Positions 1-12,359 are shown, counted from the first letter of the stretch. The stretch: 64,000 nt of DNA from Acanthosoma haemorrhoidale (GCA_930367205.1 OV884011.1:87033474-87097473), one strand, 5' to 3'. Notes: generated by a model not told the origin, from the letters alone. Made by a program: numbers and translations.

Positions 1-485
1 ACATCTCGTAATGCGATGATGATCAAAATTACAGACAAATAGAAAAAAATTGGTTCCATTGGCATAATACTTTTCCATTTCAAAAGTTATAAATTAAATA
101 GTTTGCAGTTAGTTATGAAACACAGCAACTTAAAAATTAATGTTACGTGGGCCAATAATCAAAATCGCGTTTAATTTTATTCAAAGTAGGTTTTTTTTGT
201 TAAAAAGGTGAGTTTAGTGGCCGGATCTAGTTTTGACAAACAACCTAAAGTTTAAGTAACTCCCGCGAGTAGTATCTCTGTTATTGTTTCTCCACTTTTT
301 ACGTTCCTAGTTATGTTCTGCTCAATGTTAACAATTACATTTTTTTGCAAGTCCCTTGTACCAGGGTCAAACGAACAATAATTAACGGATCGGTTTGTGG
401 AGAGGCCGAGCCTCAGACTACATAAGTTGTGTACAGTACATAGAGACGGTGCTAGTAGCTATATGCGGACATACGTGTCATCCCT
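1..485. other. AT-rich non-coding DNA
   Basis: No open frame of note, no repeat and no RNA-like structure could be recognised. The composition is typical of the window background. It grades into the GC-rich block that follows. Confidence 0.5.
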
Positions 486-665
486 TTGTACGTTCCTCCG
501 TTGGAAGTTAGGCCTGGAGTCGTCGCCGAAGCCGTAGAGACCAGCCACAGTGGCCATACCCGAGCCCCGTTCGCATTGTCACTGGCCACGCTCCCGCCTG
601 CGCCCCCTCCCCGCAGACCCCTCCGCCCCCCTCCCACCACCCCAGACCGACTATCCACAGTTCTG
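486..665. other. GC/CpG-rich block, possible exon or retroposon fragment
   Basis: A sharply bounded GC-rich stretch with many CpG dinucleotides sits in AT-rich DNA. Both strands are open across it: a plus frame reads a proline-rich segment and the minus frame a glycine/arginine-rich one. That is what C-rich DNA gives by chance. The C-rich tract running to 'ctatccacag' at about 651-660 resembles a 3' splice acceptor, so a non-coding or 5' exon of a host gene is possible. A fragment of a GC-rich retroelement is equally possible. No protein family was recognised. Confidence 0.25.
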
Positions 666-1640
666 CAAAAGATGTGCATAGTATTTTTCCAAATTATTTG
701 TTTGTTACGTTTTGGACTGCTATCATTCCATTCCCAGGTAACATCTATACAACAAAAGAAAAATGACTTTGACACTTTAACATTGAGTTACGGTTTTACG
801 ACTAAAAATATTTTAAGACAATATTCCACTCAATGCAAAACATCTGTTTATTACTCAAATAGCGTGGAATTCGAATAAAAAACGTAATTAAATTAAGTCA
901 GTCCTAAAGAAATATTTTCAGACCAGGAAATGTTAGTTGAAATTATGTTATCTGGTCATTTTTCACTTATAATGGAAGGCTATCCGTGGATTGCGTTTCT
1001 TGATAGTCTTTGTCAAATGGTCTTACCAATTGTCTAATATTGGTATTAAATTAAATTCATAAACGTTTACCCTCATAATCAGCTCAAAATTACTATCCAT
1101 GGATCTGTAGCCTCATGATATTTCTTTGATTTTCCTTACGTTTATTATGAAAAAAATAATATTTTAAGTTTATAGAAATGAACAAAAGACAGGATACATA
1201 GCAATAAAACTGTATTGATTGGATACCTATGGGCCTAGGTGTGAAATTATGAACACTTACACATTACTTGTGAAAGATCAGGGGGCAGAGCTTTTTAGAA
1301 AAATAGTAATATAACGCGTATATAATAATATAATCATTTCGTCCTAAAACTTACATGGTGCAGGAGAATAATAAATGAAAAAATAAATGCAAATCATAGC
1401 AGAATAAAGAAAATAAAACAATTACTTGCTTGACAAACAAAAATAAAATAGCAACCCAAGTGCATAAAAAATCCATTGCCTACATGCATAAATATTAGAG
1501 TTTCATAAATAAAAAAAGTTACATTAAGTAGTAGATGTGCACCAATAAATTACGCTACATAATAGTATAATAAACACTCAAATTTAGTCAGCCGATTATG
1601 CAACTACTTGTTTGTTTGTATAGAAAACAACTAAATCATA
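666..1640. other. AT-rich non-coding DNA
   Basis: Only AT-rich sequence with short chance frames was seen. No repeat unit or coding motif was recognised. Confidence 0.5.
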
Positions 1641-1642
1641 TA

Positions 1643-1980
1643 ATTTGAACTCATTTAATGAAGGAACCTGGTGAATTGAAGGGGGGGGGGGAGGTAGTTC
1701 CTGAAGGATATTGCTATTATGACTCGGGAACTGTCTGCAGTATTGTGTTTCTGTTGGGTAAGTGCCATAGAATACTGTCGGGAGCGGTATTGCGTAAGTG
1801 AACGACAGCTTTGGTGTTATTTGTGAAGAGAGGGTATGAAGGGTGTTGAGTTAGGAAAAGTTTGTAGAGGAAGGTACCAAGGAAGCATATGCGAAGATGA
1901 AATGGAGCAAGGCATTTCAAATCAGAATAAAAGGGGCTCATTATAGAATATCTTGGGCAACCCGGTGCCAAATTACCTTG
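1643..1980 (-). pseudogene. Non-LTR retrotransposon ORF2 C-terminal fragment (copy A)
   Basis: The minus strand reads about 80 codons with the pattern HLRICFLGTFLYKLF, then PSYPLF, then an acidic/aromatic tail. This resembles the region after the reverse-transcriptase domain of insect non-LTR elements, where a basic helix precedes 'xFLYKLxxxxxxxPxLL'. After a frame break and an 11-G run it ends in VPSLNEFK, a typical last helix of such proteins. The final 90 bp recur in the same orientation at 2870-2960, which supports a repeat rather than a host gene. Clade is uncertain. The piece is broken by stops and a frameshift and is certainly non-functional. Confidence 0.4.
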
Positions 1981-2869
1981 TTCATAAAGCTATAAACAGA
2001 AATTATTCTATTAAATTAAAGATGGATAAGTTCTGAAATAATGATTCCAAATACGTATAAAATAAGGTATTTCTAATAGGTCTCTTTTATTTTAGGAGAA
2101 TAAGTGAAATTAGTAACTACACTTCGGCGTTTATTTTCAATTTATAATTTTAAAACTCAATATGCATTTAAAGTTTGGACAAAAGTCAATTGAAGTTGGA
2201 TAAATCATGAAAATACTGTAGAGCCTCGTTGATTTAACTTCTACTGGTTCTCTATTAGGGTAATCCGACCGTCTTGTGGCCCCTACTGTGAACGGGCGAG
2301 TTCATGATCAGGATTTCTCCAAAAATAATAATTAGTTTGAAACCCGTCATATGCTTTCAGGCGCAGTAAAACAAAATATAAGTTACTTTGTAAACTAATT
2401 TTTTGCTTTTTTTTATTTAATCATTCTATACATTTTTTAATTTATTTTTTCAAGAATTATATCCATAAACCTAAACGACATAACATAACAATTTATATAT
2501 GTTATATGTGCATAATTATGCCATTTATCTATAATCTAATTATATATACTTTAGAAACAATGAAAAAAACTATAAATAAATATGATAAAATGTTAAGCTA
2601 AATTCACTGAGGGTCCATTTAGTTGTTTAAGTTAGATATTATTTTGTTTAATTCAATGGTATATTAACATTTAAAGTAAAAAGCATTTTAATATACGGTT
2701 TCAATAATCAAAATTAATACAAAAAAGATGTAAAAAACGTAATTGTTTCATCTGAGTTAATCCGACCTTTAGCCGTTCTGACCTACTACCCCCTGTTCCC
2801 GTCGAGGTCGGAATTTGTTTAAATATTTTTATTTATTTATATATTAACAAATACTCTAAATAATATTGT
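1981..2869. other. AT-rich non-coding DNA
   Basis: Low-complexity AT-rich sequence separates the two related non-LTR tails. Nothing coding or structured was seen. Confidence 0.5.
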
Positions 2870-2960
2870 TTTGAACTCATTTAATGAAGGAACGTGGTGA
2901 ACTAGGAGGGGGGGGGGGTAGTTCTTAAAGGATATTGCGATTATGATTCGTTAACTGAAT
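2870..2960 (-). repeat. Second copy of the non-LTR 3' fragment (copy B)
   Basis: About 90 bp match 1644-1733 with roughly 80-85% identity by eye, including a G run of similar length and the coding words VPSLNEFK on the minus strand. After that motif copy B continues TILFRVFVNI, which looks like the natural end of the helix. Copy A diverges at this point. The two copies lie in direct orientation about 1.2 kb apart. Confidence 0.5.
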
Positions 2961-4307
2961 TGAACTTGGTAATTGAATTTGGTCACCTGAATCATATCTA
3001 TCCATATCTTATTGAAGTTTCCTGGAACGACTTGTAATACATACCCAATTTTGAATAGTTTGGTAGTTGAATAGTTAACCTTGGATTTTCACTTTTTTGA
3101 TATACCAACAGTCTCCAGGATGGAACTGTCAGTTCCTTATTCACCAATTGTACCTTCTGCATTGAATTTTGTCTAGATGAAGATTGTCCCTGATTGTGTC
3201 TTTGCTTGGCGTGGGTCGCGGTGAATATTCATTCTCGAAGATCTCCCGGACTACCAGCAAGCATATACTAAAGCAACTTTGTATGTTTAGAACATCCCTC
3301 AAATTTCCTGCCGTTGAAGTAATAATGATTTGTGTGAGAGATAACATCTCATCTATACGCAAGCTATCAGATCAATTTTATAATTTCATATCTCTTTTCA
3401 GATTTGTAACTAATGTTTTACTCTGATAAACTGGTGCCTGCCTCTCCGACTTTGTGAAGCTAAATTGTTGTACCTACTTTTAATAGCTCTTATAACTAAT
3501 GATATTTGGGTCTTTAGTGATACAAATATTTGAATGAAAGAAAATTCCTGAAGTCGGAATGCCGGTGCCGAAATGACACCATATTCTCCGATTGAGGATG
3601 GTATGGCTCTAACATACTTTTCTTCCCAGATTTTTCCCCTAATGATAATAATCTTTTCCCTAAAATGCAGAAAAATATCATGTGCAGAGCTACGATTACT
3701 TTAGATATGTTTAATATAATTGAATTCATCTGTAGCTCCGAGGTTAGTCATAATTTCGTTCAGAGAATTAACACATTTGGCTTGATCAGCTTTTATTTCA
3801 TAATCATTGCCATGCTCGAAATATTTGAAACAGAGTTATGTTTAAAAATATAGAAAATATAGGGAAATACAATCGTTGTTTAGGATTTTATATCGATCAA
3901 TCGTGATCCAATAAATGTGTTTCTTAGAATGATCTAATCTCCATGAGTTCGATTAATTGAAGATAGGAGAACAAACATTTTCTATGTAAGTGCTTTGAGC
4001 CCCAATACGTCAGCTGGGATACAAATAAAAAAAAAAGAAGAATTATGAAGTAAAAATTGGTGAGAAGGTTCTGTCTGGTTAGAGCGATAGAGATCCCTCA
4101 GGATTTCTCCAAATGATTGAAGCTTCTCAAAGAATCCCAGCAGTAAACATTTGAGGAAAATTCCATGGTTCTATGCTAGTTACCTCCTTATCATAAAAGA
4201 CTATCTTTTCTAATAGATATTTTAGATAAGAATTTTATATTTATAATTTTTTGACTTAAAAATTAATGGCAATATCGGAACGCGGGACATCGCCAACATC
4301 TAGTCGG
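2961..4307. other. AT-rich DNA with short chance frames
   Basis: Several overlapping frames of 60-80 codons occur on both strands between 3141 and 3853. They show no domain, no consistent codon bias and no shared neighbours. I see no gene here. Confidence 0.45.
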
Positions 4308-4378
4308 AAGCTTAGTTGGTAGAGCACCCTTCTAGAAAGTGGGCGAGGGAAGTTCTACGTTCGTGTGTTGCCTATCAT
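4308..4378 (+). repeat. tRNA-like sequence, decayed tRNA or SINE head
   Basis: The segment carries a good A-box-like stretch (agcttagttggtagagcac) and a poor B-box-like stretch (agttctacgttcg) at tRNA-like spacing. The anticodon stem region is imperfect, so a working tRNA is unlikely. A tRNA pseudogene or the head of a tRNA-derived SINE fits better. A second tRNA-like sequence of similar layout is at 60394-60468. Confidence 0.4.
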
Positions 4379-5465
4379 TTAGATTATTATTATTAAATTT
4401 GCTTTGTGAAACTTTATTCATTTCAACTGACGAAGGTTCCCCAACATTTATTTAGCTATTTTTTATTGTCTCATGCAAAACCCAATTTCAGAAGAAAAAA
4501 AAGAAGAGATTTGCTTTGAGATTTGATACTAGTCCCCTCAAATATTCAAAGAGGACATGTAAAATCTGTAGCTTTTCAACGAATCCATGTATTCAATCCT
4601 TCAAAACCCGCAAACATCTTTTATTTTGCAGGGGAAGAAATTATTTGGAGCATTTAATTCATAAAATTTGTCATTGCCGGTGCTGTTGGTTGATTTTCGT
4701 ACCAGCCCCACCCCATCTTGCGTGGACATTCCAAATGTTGTGCATATCTACATACCTTGAACCTGATTAGGCTGTTAGGTAAAATAATTAGGCATGATTT
4801 ACACCCAAAGAACTACCTCATGGTTCCCATGTAAAATTCAATTTGTTTTAAAAACAATTTACAGTTATGCATTACTGAGTTTATTCAGTACTCGAGTGTG
4901 ACTTTAATTTTGAAAGTTTTAATGTTTAATTTAAATATTTTAAAAAGCAAAAGTGGAAATTAATTTCTATACAGTAATCGTAAAAACCGTACTCTGAACC
5001 GTTAAAACTGAGAGCTTGCAGAGTATGTAAGTTGTGTTTCTGATGTTTCTTTACAAACTGCCTAATTTATTTTTTTTCAAAAAAGGGGATACATGATCTA
5101 AACGAATAAAAAAAATTGAAAGACCATTTTTGATTAAAATTAATTATTGTGGAATTTTTATTTCCCCCATATTGCAGATCAAAATGATTACAACAGTTTT
5201 AATGTGAACGCCTCACTTTTACTACTTACGGGAGCTATTGTTTATCTAAAATTTTGATTCCCACTATTATTTTGATTTTGATAACGCTATTATACCTGCG
5301 GTGGTGTTTTGTGTGATTTGAAGCTCCAAGTGTTCCCACAAATCCTCGTGTGGTCACATGCAAATCCAGGCTTGCAATCAGTACTGATGCAGTGATTCAT
5401 CATCATTATCTACATATTGTTGAACTAATTGAAGGGCTTCTTGAGATTTTCCAGAGTATTTCTTC
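4379..5465. other. AT-rich non-coding DNA
   Basis: Holds one 84-codon chance frame (4516-4770) with no recognisable motif. Nothing else was seen. Confidence 0.45.
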
Positions 5466-5975
5466 GTTATCTATCGTATTTCGACGCAGCTCTCTTTTGC
5501 TGAACAAATTTTTTTGACTGGCAGTTTTTAGATGATCCTTTTTTCTAGTAGTGTCTTATTTTTATTTTATTATATGAGTAAATACAATTGTTTTATAAAT
5601 AAATGTTATCATATAACTTCCAACTACTTTTGGTTCTGATTGCATATTTGTGTTAGAAGTGCCAATGAAATATTGTGACCAATACTCTAAACTCTGAAGA
5701 CAAATACACTGAAGTCGAGCTCTTGTAGAGGTGCGAAGCTACTCCGCATGTTGGACATCTTGAGCATTTCCCTTTCAACTATCTCAAGTCATAAAAAGCT
5801 TTATGTTTCTCACTGTTCAGAAATTGTATGAACGAACCTTTAAGCGAGATTTATTCGCAATATAACAAAATTACTCTAATTGTGGCCAATTATAGGTTAT
5901 CTTTCGTAATTCTACGCAGCTACCTTTTGCTGAACAAATTTTTTTGGCTGCCAGTTTTTATTACATGGTCCTTAT
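5466..5975. repeat. Direct repeat pair around an AT-rich spacer
   Basis: About 70 bp at 5466-5537 recur at 5897-5975 in the same orientation. Both share the words 'acgcagct', 'cttttgctgaac', 'aaattttttt' and 'cagttttta'. Identity is around 80-85% by eye. The copies sit about 430 bp apart, which suggests two diverged tandem units or two copies of one dispersed repeat. Confidence 0.6.
5609..5815. repeat. Dispersed repeat, copy 1 (mate at 7757-7925)
   Basis: Starts with 'tatcatataacttccaac' and ends with 'tttcaactatctcaagtcat'. The same order of words, with indels, is found at 7757-7925. It lies inside the spacer of the direct repeat pair above. No protein was recognised on either strand. Confidence 0.45.
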
Positions 5976-7756
5976 ATAAGACATGAATCTTAGTTTTTTC
6001 TTATATCTTCGTCACAATACGTAATAGGAAATGAAACACAAATACAGTTGTCATACTAATTGATTACATATATTATTAAATAACCATATAAATTATATGA
6101 ACAAAAAAGTCAAATATGGATTCGCTTTGTTTTTTTGGTTATAATGTTTTCGTGTGTATGTAGTAACGACCATAACAAAGCATTAACTACATTACATGAC
6201 ACAATTTAGTGAGGATATTTCAAATCGGAAGTTATTTTAGGACATCATTATAAAACACGTACATATGTGAATATTATTCTTTCCAAAAAAAAAATAGCCT
6301 GAAGTCTTTCCCAAAATGTATGTCAATAATCAACGTTTCAAATATACGTGTGACCTCTGGACTGTGAAAAATAGAGTATTAAAATGCTTAAATAGTTCAT
6401 TTTCTTCATTTCGAGTTGTTCAATGTTAACGAATCTGGGCAACCTTTCAATGATATATTAAACCTGCTTGAATAATTAAGGCTGGAAATATCTTCTGTAT
6501 ATCTTAAGAGAAAAACAAACCTTACTGTTACTCTGATGAATAATAGTAGAGAAAAAACTAGTTAAATGTGTACACAATGTGGGCCTTATCGATAATCGAT
6601 TTACTAAGTAAAAATTATATAAACCCCACTCACTGACACTTCACATGTATTTTTGGTTATGACGTGCAAACTCCTGCTCACATAGTAAATTTATAAATTG
6701 AGTAATATGTTGACTATTATACTCTAGTTATAAAATAAATTTAATAACAACAGCTCAATGTTCTTTTAATTAATGATTCTCAGCCAAAGATTAAAGTTAT
6801 CTTCTTCAGAATTCGCATTGAAAATTTATTTATTATAAGAAGTAGTAGGGCGGGGGGGTCCTTCTGATTTAAATCCCGATCATGCCATTATTTTTTTCTT
6901 TTGTTATCAGTAATTTGTTTTGTTTTTTTACAGACAATAAATCACATTAATCCGTATTGAAAACATTATTATAATTGTCGCTGGTATTTAAAACCGTGAA
7001 ACTTGCTACAAATGTAGTGTTGTATTTAATTGTACATTTTACCGTATATGACCGAGTAGCAACTCTATTTTTCTCACTTCCTAAATAAAAAGATCCGTCA
7101 AATATCTCTTACATATATCCTCCTCACAGAAAACTTATCAAAAAGGCCTCTCTCCCCTCCGCTGCCATCGTAATCTCACCTATTACACTTGAGCGAACAA
7201 AATATATCCCCGTAATGGTGCCAGGTATTAGGAAATTTACCGTTTCCCTTCCCTGAAGGACCCAATGTTTCCATTGTGGGGTACATTTATATGTAGTTGA
7301 CACTAGTGAAACTGTTCTAAACACGGCATTTAGCTAGTGAAATGAATTACGTTAATTATAATATACGCAATGGTTTGTAGTAGAAGTCGTTTATAACTTA
7401 AGGTGTGTATAGCCTTTGAATGTTCTCTTAACCTATTTCAGCATAAATTTATTTTCTCTTATGTGGGTATGTTAACTGACGAATGTTATGGCTAATTTCC
7501 TTATTTTGTTTGAATAATTTCATTATGTCCTAAAGGATTATATATTAATAATCAGTCCTCACATTGAACTTTTTATTGGTTATTAGTTATAATAGGCTAT
7601 TTATACAGAATGTTGTTTGGCTGTAACGGAGAACTGTTTTTAATTTGAATTTTAAATTTTATTAATTTGGTCCTGTATGACAACGTCGGTATTTAATGAC
7701 TGTTATGAATATTGCTTCTAGCAATTTATGGTTTCCTTATGGATTATCATAATTAT
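5976..7756. other. AT-rich non-coding DNA
   Basis: Holds a small GC-rich spot with a G run at about 6849 and a 66-codon minus frame at 7124-7324 without recognisable motifs. No gene is supported. Confidence 0.45.
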
Positions 7757-7925
7757 TATTATCATATACCTTCCAACCACGATAGCTGCTACTTTGAACT
7801 ATGAAGCCAGATAAACTGAATTTGAGAGTTCAATGGAAACTCTTTCACCATCCGTATACGTAACTCTGTATGTTGGGCGTCTCTTTGTATTTCTCTTTCA
7901 ACGATCTCAAATCATTAGAAGCTAT
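7757..7925. repeat. Dispersed repeat, copy 2 (mate at 5609-5815)
   Basis: Shares 'tatcatataccttccaac', 'ctgtatgttgg' and 'tttcaacgatctcaaatcat' with the first copy, in the same order and orientation. Both copies are followed within 200 bp by 'ctccgcatgt' or have it inside. Divergence is high, so the family is old. Confidence 0.45.
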
Positions 7926-9637
7926 CAGTTGGGTTTCACAATGATCCTAGTTGCTCCGCATGTCATATCTTTCATGGGCCATTCGGTTCGATCATGGTTC
8001 GATGACTCTTTATTTAGGGGACATAAGTCAAGGAAGGTACATAAACGGAGTCGTGGAAAAATTAGACAGGCTTATTACCCTACCAATCTGTGAAATGGGT
8101 GAACTGTACATTTCGGTAGATAATTGGATATCAAATGAATGTTTATTTTGTTTTTTTTAATTCAATCTAGTCATTCACTGATGATCTTCTCGTTACATGA
8201 CTAGTATACAAATGTTTTAGCGGACAATTACACAAACAATTATTATTTTCGTTCTAATTAGAATATATACAAAAATATATTGTATTTGTGTATTGTTTGA
8301 AACAGTTTGGAGTCTCTCCATATGCTTACACATTTGAAATAATATTAAATAATAATTTTCGATGAAATAGATTTTAATATTATTTATAAATACATATAAA
8401 CTGAATCACGAACTTTTAAATAATGAAACATTAAGTTTAGAACGTACTTTATAATTCTAACCGTAAAAAATTAATTATTTTGCATTATTTATACTGGACA
8501 TACACTACTACATAGTGTAACTTTTACGCCAAATTTCTCATGATGAGTTGTTTCGCCGATTAAGCTAATATTACATGACTTTTTTTCACATTCCGGCTAA
8601 ATTCGGCATGAATTGGTACTTTTCTATATTTAATCCAGTAATAAATATCTGGTAGTAGAGGTTTTTGCTGATTACAGCACAACTGTATTCAAATTATTAA
8701 TTTATTTAAAAGAAATAGTTTCAACTGGAATGTTATAACTTTGGCATATATCCAGTGCATAAAGTTATTATACAAGAAGTTGTTTTGCACGTTGCACTTA
8801 TATTACATGATTTACAATTGTATCCCTATTGGATTTTGCCTAATTGTTTTTTGGGGGGCTCTTTGCAGGGTAATTGAAATAGCTTTAGAAATTTCTTTCG
8901 TTCTAGTTAAAAGCTTTTTAAAAGAAAGAAAAAGTTGTTTTCATCTAGAGGGTCAAACGAGCATTTCCTGACCTTCTCGGTGTATCTTCTTGAAGTAAAT
9001 GCAAATATTGTTTTCTTTATTAAATGAAAATAGGCAATGGGCAGGGTCGCGGCCACCTTTTTCGGTCGTGGGCCAAATTCGTAGTTCCACATACCCCATT
9101 CGCCGTTCTTAAAAGTCAATTTACACATTGAACAACATATATTCGTTATGTTTATTCAATACGATAGGAAGAGATAAATCAAAAGCAACAATGTTAAGGT
9201 AGTAGGTACCTATTTATTTTATAAAATTCAATCAATCGGTATACACGAACGAAACATGATTTTTTTAAATAAAGCGTGTAATAGTTTTTCATTTAACAAC
9301 TGCTTAGTGTTGTGGACTCTCATTTGAGTAAATTTTCCAAATAAAAGTGGTTTAGTTACCATTTTTTCATGTCATATGACGTTTATACTGGTTGCATAAA
9401 TATGTTGAACCCAAATGACAAGCAAGAAAGCATATCGGAGAGCTAAATGGCGTGACAAAGAGAACTAAAAACGACTATTAGTGCTTAAATAACTTCCAAA
9501 ATCGAGAATTTCCAGTGAATCGTCTTTAATAATAATCTCATTATACTTAGATGAAAGAACAACGACGACGTGTTTTTGGTCAATTCATTAACTTTGTATA
9601 CTAGGAGACCACTGCTGCAGTTTCGTGTCTTTTATTG
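7926..9637. other. AT-rich DNA with one GC-rich spot
   Basis: Mostly featureless. At 9036-9090 a short GC-rich stretch (gggtcgcggccacc, then ggtcgtgggcc) resembles the sub-terminal DNA of some hAT-type elements. No matching second end was found nearby. An 86-codon frame at 7833-8093 overlaps the repeat copy and is probably chance. Confidence 0.4.
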
Positions 9638-11016
9638 CAAAGGGGTTGATCAAAATATCACAAAAGCATTATTATCAGCAAATATAGTTTTAAAGGGCTA
9701 GGAGCCACGTCATTTTGACCAGTCCCTGCATGCAGGGGGAGTGAGACGTTCTGTTTTCATAAAAATCTGTCACATCACAGACGCGAGATCAGATCCCAAA
9801 GCCATTCATCGCCACCAAGAAAGATCGGAGAGATGTGAGGAAGCTCTTTTTTCTTTTTTCTTTCAGATAAGTTGGACATCACTGCGCAGTTTCCAGAACC
9901 TTTTTAAAGACTTGCCTCTTGAGGGCAGACGAACATCGCAATAGAGAGCTAGTCCTCCAAGCTCCTCAATGTGTTCTTCGAGCACTTCCCCGACCGAGGT
10001 CGTGGGTCAGATGTTTTTTAGCAGACGAATACCTTGGAACGAAGTGATTTCTGGTGACTGATGCAGTGATACTTTAGAAGAGGTCGTTTCAAATAAGTTT
10101 TCAATAGTGTCCTAGTTTTTTCCCACCTTCAGATGTTTCTAGGTTCTTGGTGATCATACTTATAAAAAACACAGCTTGAGCCGATAAGTTTCGTCTAAAG
10201 GGACAGAACAAATATTTGCGATTCAAAAGCTTAACAGTGTGCTACGAGTATCTTCTTCCATCTCGTCAATCCACCGCATTATCGTATTTGAAGAGAAATA
10301 TTCAACTATTTTTGAAATTTTTAGTTCGTTTGTCTTTTTTACCATGATTTTTAAGCTGGACATGATAAATTTCCTCCCATCTTTGCTTGTTTCATTTGTT
10401 GTGTCAGTAGTAATGAATGACGAGATCTCATAGAAAGCTGTTACCATTGAAGAGAGCTCATTACTTTGTTTTTTAAAAATATTAATTGCCGCCCGCATAA
10501 CGATTAAGTTCAATGAAATCCGATCTCAAGCATGAACCAAGCGGATCAGAAGGATGCTTCATGAAGCTGTTCTGCAAATATTATTTTTCAGGCACTGAAA
10601 CATATCCACCACACATCAAACACACTGATTTTGATAAGTAGACATTCGTAAACAGAAACCATTCTTCCCGATCGCCGATGATTCTCGTTTCAATGTCCGC
10701 TTTTCGTATTTCCGTTTGTTCATTACACTAGTAAAAGTACAAGACTTGATCAATGAAATAAAAAAAAAGTTGTGTCGGGAAAGCTGGAATTATTTCCACC
10801 AAGAACTGTAAATATATATTCCAGTTTATATTCAGACAATATCATTGGGCGAGCTTCCGCTTCCGTCCGGATCATATTCACGGGAAAGAAGAGTGGCACG
10901 ATTCCCTTTGTTATTATACTACCCCCCAACCTTTTCCACTTCCTATCACCTGTCATTTTTCTAATAAGTTTACCGAGACAAACATCTGTGCGTCTATTGT
11001 GGGTTGGTCACCCCTG
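9638..11016 (-). mobile_element. Decayed hAT-superfamily DNA transposon
   Basis: The right end, read on the minus strand, starts CAGGGGTGACCAACC, a typical hAT terminal inverted repeat. A related but eroded sequence, AAGGGGTTGATCAA, stands at the left end near 9640. Between them lies a minus-strand transposase relic. No 8-bp target-site duplication could be matched, so the left boundary is approximate. The short length compared with full hAT elements and the many stops show a dead, internally deleted copy. Confidence 0.6.
9735..10723 (-). pseudogene. hAT transposase relic (ZBED5/SCAND3-like)
   Basis: A hAT transposase of this type cuts and rejoins transposon ends. Read on the minus strand from the ATG at 10723 (MNKRKYEKR), the relic shows in order: a BED-type zinc finger with VCLMCGGYVSVPEK and a later histidine (about 10551-10622); the segment KISKIVEYFSSN then IMRWIDEMEED (about 10240-10320), the conserved helix before the first catalytic acidic residue; and, after frameshifts, LPSRGKSLKRFWKLR (about 9866-9945) followed by WLWDLISRVCDVTDFY, equivalents of the conserved 'RWLSRGKVL' region. 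The C-terminal dimerisation part is missing. At least four stops or frame changes break it. Family assignment rests on the order of these motifs. Confidence 0.6.
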
Positions 11017-12359
11017 ACGTAGGGTATTAAATTAAAGACCTTGACACTCTTATTAATAAAGAATGTATCATATGTTTCGTAGGAAAAGTAGACTAGAAAT
11101 ACGGAAACGTCATTGCCACGTTTTCAATACTTGCTTTTGCTGCCGTAACAAATTTTGTGTTCCATCGCATTTATTTTATATTAATTTTTTTTAATATAAT
11201 ATTTAATTTAATATATGTACGATAATCGCAAAGAAACACATTATTATACCTGTAACTTCTGTATTGTGCCAATAAAACTCAATATAATAGATTCAATTCA
11301 ATTATTGTGTAAACGAGAAGTGGGCGATTTGTATTCTGCGGATATACTTGGAAAGAACAAAACTTAGTTAGCAAGTCCCGTCACACAAATAAAGTGACGG
11401 GGAGGGAGCGAAAAACTAATGCTTATTCCAGTAATTCTGTTTTTTTTTATAATATGTCTTAAGGATTTATTTTTATCCGCTTACATTAACCATTTTTAGC
11501 TTACAAGTACTATATATAGTATTGCTATAAATAAAATATATTACGTATTCTACTTGGTTTAAGACTTTAAAAACAAACTTTACTATCATAAGTATGGTTG
11601 GCAAATATATAAAAATAATTTACTTAATTAAAGTACTTTTTTTTTAATATGATTAAACTTAAAATAAACTTGTTTGTTTTATTTTGCCCATGGTTTCTTT
11701 TATCATATTTATAGTGACACATAGTCCTGTCCTAATTGTTTTGGAATATAGATTTAAAAATTTGAGATTGATGGGATCATTTTCCTGACTCATTTTGCAG
11801 TACAGACATGTACAAGGACAAGCGTTATCTACTCGACCCGTGGCCGTTTAAGGTGCCTTTGCTTCGTGGCGCACCTCGCTGTAGTATTTGGCACATTCTG
11901 CCCTTACTTACTACCTTATCATTAATCATCATGTTGTTAGCTGAACGGGCAACTGTACATTACCTTTTCACTCATCACTTGCTCAACGAGAAGATCGTCC
12001 TGGTCTCTTAGTAGTCGTGCTATTACGGTAAAACGGACGATTGGTCCGAATATAATTGTTGTCTCTATGTGTAGAAAGGTACTGACAGTTTTCTTTGTTT
12101 TTTGTAATATGTGTCTGTAACTGAAATACGTTTGTTGTATCAACTTCTTCGCCACGAATAAATAGAAGTTCCCCTCGTCTCTGACCAGAAAACACCCGCC
12201 TACGTTTCCATATTTTATATGGAATAATAAAAACCTTTAGCGTCAGAGAGGGTGGACTGGTTTGCGTCTCGGGTGAAGCCTCACTAGAGGGCGCAGGCAT
12301 GGACCGGCCTCTGAAATTTGGAGGTTTTTCCATTCATTTGGAACCCGCCACTAAAAGTA
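11017..12359. other. AT-rich DNA with two GC-richer patches
   Basis: GC-richer patches at about 11805-11910 and 12160-12340 contain open frames on the minus strand of up to 116 codons (11983-12333), without a recognised domain. The second patch directly follows the 3' end of the R1-like element on its coding strand and may be flanking DNA or part of its tail. Confidence 0.35.

Noticed and set aside
9600..9617. A possible hAT right end (ggagaccactg)
   Set aside because: The matching left end was not found, and the sequence lies outside the better-supported hAT boundaries.
11983..12333. 116-codon minus frame next to the R1-like element
   Set aside because: No domain. It lies downstream of the element's coding end and is not conserved with the similar tail at 46 kb.
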